Source: JAGQYH01 sp041393015 (GTDB lineage Bacteria; Bacteroidota; Bacteroidia; Chitinophagales; JADIYW01). Taken from it: a stretch of DNA of 64,000 nt. The stretch is taken from the NCBI GenBank assembly GCA_041393015.1, contig JAWKKV010000003.1, positions 248,001-312,000 on the forward strand. Reading direction: 5' to 3'. Shown here piece after piece: positions 60,832 to 64,000 of the stretch. The position numbers were made by a program, and so were the translations under genes. The number at the start of each line of letters is the position of its first letter. The first letter of the stretch is position 1. The notes beneath the pieces are model-generated. The model was given only the letters and a program-made list of their open reading frames with translations. It made no database searches and was not told the origin of the DNA.

Positions 60832-61155
60832 ATGAAAAAGTTAAGTTTAAAAGTGGATGGGAAAGAAGTGCATTGTTTCAATGTATCAAATGATATGGTG
60901 GAAATAAAAGTAAATAATAAATGGTTTTCAGCCTCTAAAAAAGATATTGAAGTAGAACTAGAAGTGATGAAACCAGATAAAGGGAAGGGTTATTTTCTCT
61001 ATAGCTACAAGCATAAAAACAATAGGAATAGAGAATTTTTGTTTGTTGATGAATACACAGAAGAACGATTAGTAGAAGCCATCAAAAATCTAGACTTACT
61101 AGAAAGTGAGAAAATCTATACAGAATTGCTGCAACCGTTTGGGTATGATAGTTAA
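60832..61155 (+). CDS. Small hypothetical protein
   Basis: 107 residues, no family recognised. Lys/Glu-rich and apparently soluble: MKKLSLKVDGKEVHCFNVSN, then KDIEVELEVMKPDKGKGYFL. No signal or membrane segment. Codon use is like the neighbours, so it is likely real. It stands divergent from the methyltransferase gene (62 bp). Confidence 0.6.
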   Translation: MKKLSLKVDGKEVHCFNVSNDMVEIKVNNKWFSASKKDIEVELEVMKPDKGKGYFLYSYKHKNNRNREFLFVDEYTEERLVEAIKNLDLLESEKIYTELLQPFGYDS

Positions 61156-61294
61156 ATTTTGATTCAAAGTTTTATGGAAAAACTTCAATAACTGACTCTT
61201 AATAGAAGTAAATAATCTTTTGATGTGCTGATGGTTTGATATGCAAATGTGCAGATGAAGATTTATTTCGATTTTATAATATAAAGAGAAAGCG

Positions 61295-61645
61295 TTGAGA
61301 AAAAATGAGTTATTGGATGTAACTTTTCAATTAGCCTTAGAAGTAGTTGAATATTGTGAGCGATTGGAATCGGATAGAAAGTTTGTAATAGCAAGGCAAC
61401 TTTTAAAATCTGGAACTTCTATAGGTGCTAATGCAAGAGAGGCACAAGGAGCTGAAAGTAGAGCAGACTTTATTCATAAACTAAAAATTGCATACAAGGA
61501 AGCTGAAGAAACAAGATATTGGATTGAATTATGTCAAACTTCTAGTAGTTATTCCAATCCAAAAGTAGAATTAATAAAATTGTTAGAATCTAGTATAAAA
61601 CTTCTTGGTAAAATTATTTCGAGTACTAAGAATTCCCGATTTTAA
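61295..61645 (+). CDS. Four-helix-bundle (S23/IVS-type) protein, second copy
   Basis: 116 residues from a TTG start (MRKNELLDVTFQLALEVVEY); no in-frame ATG is nearby. The family signature is clear: LLKSGTSIGANAREAQGAES, then RADFIHKLKIAYKEAEETRY. Only the signature positions match the first copy at 43944, so they are not recent duplicates. No repeats flank it, but a 72-bp tandem repeat starts 11 bp after the stop. Confidence 0.87.
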   Translation: MRKNELLDVTFQLALEVVEYCERLESDRKFVIARQLLKSGTSIGANAREAQGAESRADFIHKLKIAYKEAEETRYWIELCQTSSSYSNPKVELIKLLESSIKLLGKIISSTKNSRF

Positions 61646-61655
61646 TAATTTATTT

Positions 61656-61727
61656 CATCTACACATCTACACATCTACACATCTACACATCTACACATCT
61701 ACACATCTACACATCTCCACATCTACA
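61656..61727. repeat. Nine tandem CATCTACA units
   Basis: 72 bp: seven exact CATCTACA copies, one CATCTCCA and a last exact copy. The array runs into the gltD stop codon (61723-61725), so the stop itself is part of the last unit. Such arrays can change length by slippage. On the gltD strand they read TGTAGATG. Confidence 0.95.
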
Positions 61728-63231
61728 CCATATACATACTTTCGTCTCTAGCTTCTAACAAACTTTTGCCCATTAAAGCTTCGTCGACTACTCTAGCGCA
61801 TTCTCTTCCTTCTGCAATTGCCCAAACCACTAAAGATTGACCTCTTCCCATATCACCGGCTACATAAACGTTCTCGACTGATGTTTGATAATTCTCGGCT
61901 TTCACATTGCCTCTTTCGTTTATTTCAACGCCTAATTGTGCTAATACACCATCGTGTTTAGGATGACTAAACCCTGTAGCAAACAATACTAAGTCTGCAG
62001 GAAGTGTTCTTTCTGTTTCGGGCTTTTCTACAAAAGAAGCTCTGCCGCCATCTTCTGGAATAGTCCACTCTAAATCCACCACTTTAACGCCGGTAACATG
62101 GCCGTTTTCTCCGATAAACTCTTTCGTGTTGATTGCCCATATTCTTTCGCAGCCTTCTTCATGAGAGCTAGACGTTCTTAAAATGGTTGGCCATTCCGGC
62201 CATACAGGATTTAATCCATTCGCCGGGCTGTCAGGTTTCCACATTATTTCGAACTGAGTAATGGATTTTGCACCATGTCTGTTCGATGTGCCTACGCAAT
62301 CAGAACCAGTATCACCACCGCCTAAAACAATAACGTTTTTATCTTTGGCTAATAATTCTTCTTCTTTTGGAATGGTATCTCCACTTACTCGTTTGTTATT
62401 TTGAGTAAGAAAATCCATAGCAAAATGAATGCCTTTTAAATCTCTTCCTTTTACATTTTTTAGAAAATCATTAGGAATGGTAGAGCCACCGGATAAAATA
62501 ATAGCATCAAATTTCTCTTTTAACTCTTGCACCGGAACATTAAAACCTACGTTGGCATTGGTTTTAAACGTAATGCCTTCGTCTTGCATTAATTTCACTC
62601 GTCTTTCAACGATACTTTTCTCTAACTTAAAATCAGGAATACCATATCTCAATAATCCACCAATTCTATCGGCTCTTTCAAAAACAGTTACCCAATGTCC
62701 TGCTTTATTTAATTGTGCTGCTGCTGCTAATCCCGCAGGACCTGAACCCACAACTGCGATATATTTACCTGTTCTTTTCAAAGGTGGATTAGGCTTCATG
62801 TAGCCCAATTCAAAGGCTTGTTCTGCAATTGTTTTCTCAATATGTTCGATCGCTACAGGCGGCTGATTAATGCCCAAAACACAAGATGCCTCACAAGGTG
62901 CCGGACAAATTCTACCAGTAAATTCAGGAAAATTGTTGGTTGATAACAATATCTCTGTAGCTAGTTTCCAATCTTCCTTATAAGCAGCATCGTTAAATTC
63001 AGGTATAATATTACCTAATGGACAGCCACTGTGACAAAATGGAATGCCACAGTCCATGCATCTTGCTGCTTGTTCCTTCGATTTCTCTAAAGGAAACGGC
63101 TCATAAAATTCCTTATAGTTGTTTATCCTTTCTTTTGGATCAACAGTTTTCGGTAATTCCCTCTTATACTCCAAAAATCCAGTCGGTTTTCCCATTTTAT
63201 ATGTTTTATTTACTTTCAACGTCCTCTTCAA
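61723..63231 (-). CDS. gltD: Glutamate synthase small (beta) subunit
   Basis: 502 residues. Two cysteine clusters at the N-terminus (CMDCGIPFCHSGCPLG and CPAPCEASCVLG) bind 4Fe-4S centres, followed by FAD binding (VVGSGPAGLAAAAQL) and NAD(P) binding (VIVLGGGDTGSDC). It passes electrons from NADPH to GltB for synthesis of two glutamates from glutamine and 2-oxoglutarate. It ends MYMV at the tandem repeat. The gltB end lies 57 bp upstream on the same strand, so the order is gltB-gltD. Confidence 0.97.
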   Translation of the reverse strand: MKRTLKVNKTYKMGKPTGFLEYKRELPKTVDPKERINNYKEFYEPFPLEKSKEQAARCMDCGIPFCHSGCPLGNIIPEFNDAAYKEDWKLATEILLSTNNFPEFTGRICPAPCEASCVLGINQPPVAIEHIEKTIAEQAFELGYMKPNPPLKRTGKYIAVVGSGPAGLAAAAQLNKAGHWVTVFERADRIGGLLRYGIPDFKLEKSIVERRVKLMQDEGITFKTNANVGFNVPVQELKEKFDAIILSGGSTIPNDFLKNVKGRDLKGIHFAMDFLTQNNKRVSGDTIPKEEELLAKDKNVIVLGGGDTGSDCVGTSNRHGAKSITQFEIMWKPDSPANGLNPVWPEWPTILRTSSSHEEGCERIWAINTKEFIGENGHVTGVKVVDLEWTIPEDGGRASFVEKPETERTLPADLVLFATGFSHPKHDGVLAQLGVEINERGNVKAENYQTSVENVYVAGDMGRGQSLVVWAIAEGRECARVVDEALMGKSLLEARDESMYMV

Positions 63232-63288
63232 GAGACACTGAAAGGGATACTTAATTCTTTCTACTTAATCCTTCTTACCTTATACTTT

Positions 63289-64000
63289 TTAAGCCACTTT
63301 ATATTCAGCTTCTTCAGCTTTTTGTGCTAACACTCTCTTATAGTCTTTTGGCATTACTTTAACAAACTGATATACCGCTTGCTGCCAATTTTCTAAAATT
63401 TGATTAGCCAATTTACTGTTTGTATAATTTGAATGATTATTGATCATTTTATGTAAGAAATCAATGTCTTCTTGTTCCATTGGATCTACATCCACCATTT
63501 CTAGGTTGAGGTTTTTCATAAATGACTTTCTTTGGTCATATATATAGGCAATTCCACCGCTCATACCCGCTGCAAAGTTTCTGCCGGTACTTCCTAAAAT
63601 AATGGCTCTTCCTCCTGTCATATATTCGCAACCGTGATCTCCAATGCCTTCTACAACCGCATTTACACCAGAGTTTCTGACACAGAATCGCTCTCCTGCC
63701 AATCCATTGATATAGGCTTCGCCGGAAGTAGCGCCATAAAAGGCAACGTTTCCAATAATTATGTTTTCACTTGCTTCAAATTGAGCTTTGCTGTCCGGGT
63801 AAACAATTAACTTTCCTCCGGATAAACCTTTTCCGAAATAGTCATTGGCTTCTCCCTCTAACTCTAATTTTAATCCCTTTGCTGCAAAAGCACCAAAACT
63901 TTGTCCTGCTGATCCTTTAAACTTAAATTGAATCGTATCAACCGGCAAACCTTCTCCTTTGTATTTTTTGGAGATTTCGTTTGATAAGAGTGTTCCTAAA
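63289..64000 (-). CDS. gltB: Glutamate synthase large (alpha) subunit, C-terminal end only
   Basis: 237 residues are visible; the frame is open past the window edge. This is the GXGXG beta-helix domain at the C-terminus of GltB: FKFKGSAGQSFGAFAAKGLK, GKLIVYPDS, NVAFYGATSGEAYINGLAGE, GGRAIILGSTGRNFAAGMSGG and AYIYDQ. The ATG-like position some callers use (TTG near 63946) is internal. The full protein is expected to be about 1500 residues with the glutaminase and FMN domains off the edge. Confidence 0.95.
   Translation of the reverse strand, partial: LGTLLSNEISKKYKGEGLPVDTIQFKFKGSAGQSFGAFAAKGLKLELEGEANDYFGKGLSGGKLIVYPDSKAQFEASENIIIGNVAFYGATSGEAYINGLAGERFCVRNSGVNAVVEGIGDHGCEYMTGGRAIILGSTGRNFAAGMSGGIAYIYDQRKSFMKNLNLEMVDVDPMEQEDIDFLHKMINNHSNYTNSKLANQILENWQQAVYQFVKVMPKDYKRVLAQKAEEAEYKVA

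Overview
The window is about 64 kb of AT-rich chromosome from a member of the Bacteroidota, probably a Flavobacteriales-type marine or aquatic bacterium. The evidence is a type IX secretion (T9SS) gene set (porQ, a PorP/SprF-like protein and a giant adhesin with a gliding-motility-type C-terminus), start codons without Shine-Dalgarno sequences, at least one clear Bacteroidota promoter (TTTG-N19-TATCTTTG before rpsT), and family-typical ThiD, ThiE-like, LolA-like and FtsK proteins. Most of the window is housekeeping chromosome; no tRNA, rRNA, CRISPR array or prophage was found.

Layout. 1-6.7 kb: partial radC, rpsT, then the complete 2-oxoglutarate dehydrogenase operon sucA-sucB-lpd. 6.8-10.5 kb: a polytopic membrane protein of unknown role, an SRPBCC-SDR fusion and a zinc-ribbon membrane protein. 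10.6-20.8 kb: a three-gene secretion operon made of a small exported protein, a 2836-residue adhesin with a glycine-rich tract and about 25 copies of a 41-residue cysteine-pair repeat, and a PorP/SprF-like partner. 21-27.6 kb: thiolase, ftsK, a LolA-like carrier, a DUF4442 protein and a fatty acyl-CoA-reductase-like SDR. 27.8-36 kb: a solitary HsdR_N-DUF4357 protein, a surface-modification cluster (MBOAT O-acyltransferase, SGNH-like partner, sulfotransferase) and several small proteins.

36.1-43.8 kb is a thiamin operon under a TPP riboswitch: thiS, thiC, thiD, an HAD phosphatase fused to a ThiE-like domain, thiE, thiG, thiH. Its main oddity is a small mobile cassette inserted exactly between thiD and the HAD gene: a RAYT/Y1-type transposase between two REP-like palindromes, read in frame so that ThiD carries the transposase as a C-terminal domain and the palindromes encode matching PSRF-x-K-x-RR peptides in both neighbouring proteins. 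Downstream, a four-helix-bundle (S23-type) gene sits between two 104-bp direct repeats that are 93% identical.

44.7-64 kb: porQ-cmk, a c-type cytochrome lipoprotein, rpsA with an unusual Asp/Glu-rich N-terminus, a serine hydrolase, a tandem pair of secreted 299-residue paralogs, DinB-type proteins, a Bax-inhibitor-1 protein, a Rieske-glutamate synthase fusion, msrB, an FAD-dependent dehydrogenase, a methyltransferase, a second S23-type gene, and gltD/gltB at the right edge. This half is rich in intergenic repeats: a near-perfect 56-bp inverted pair at 53.4 and 58.3 kb, a second hairpin family beside each copy, and short tandem repeats, one of which runs into the gltD stop codon.
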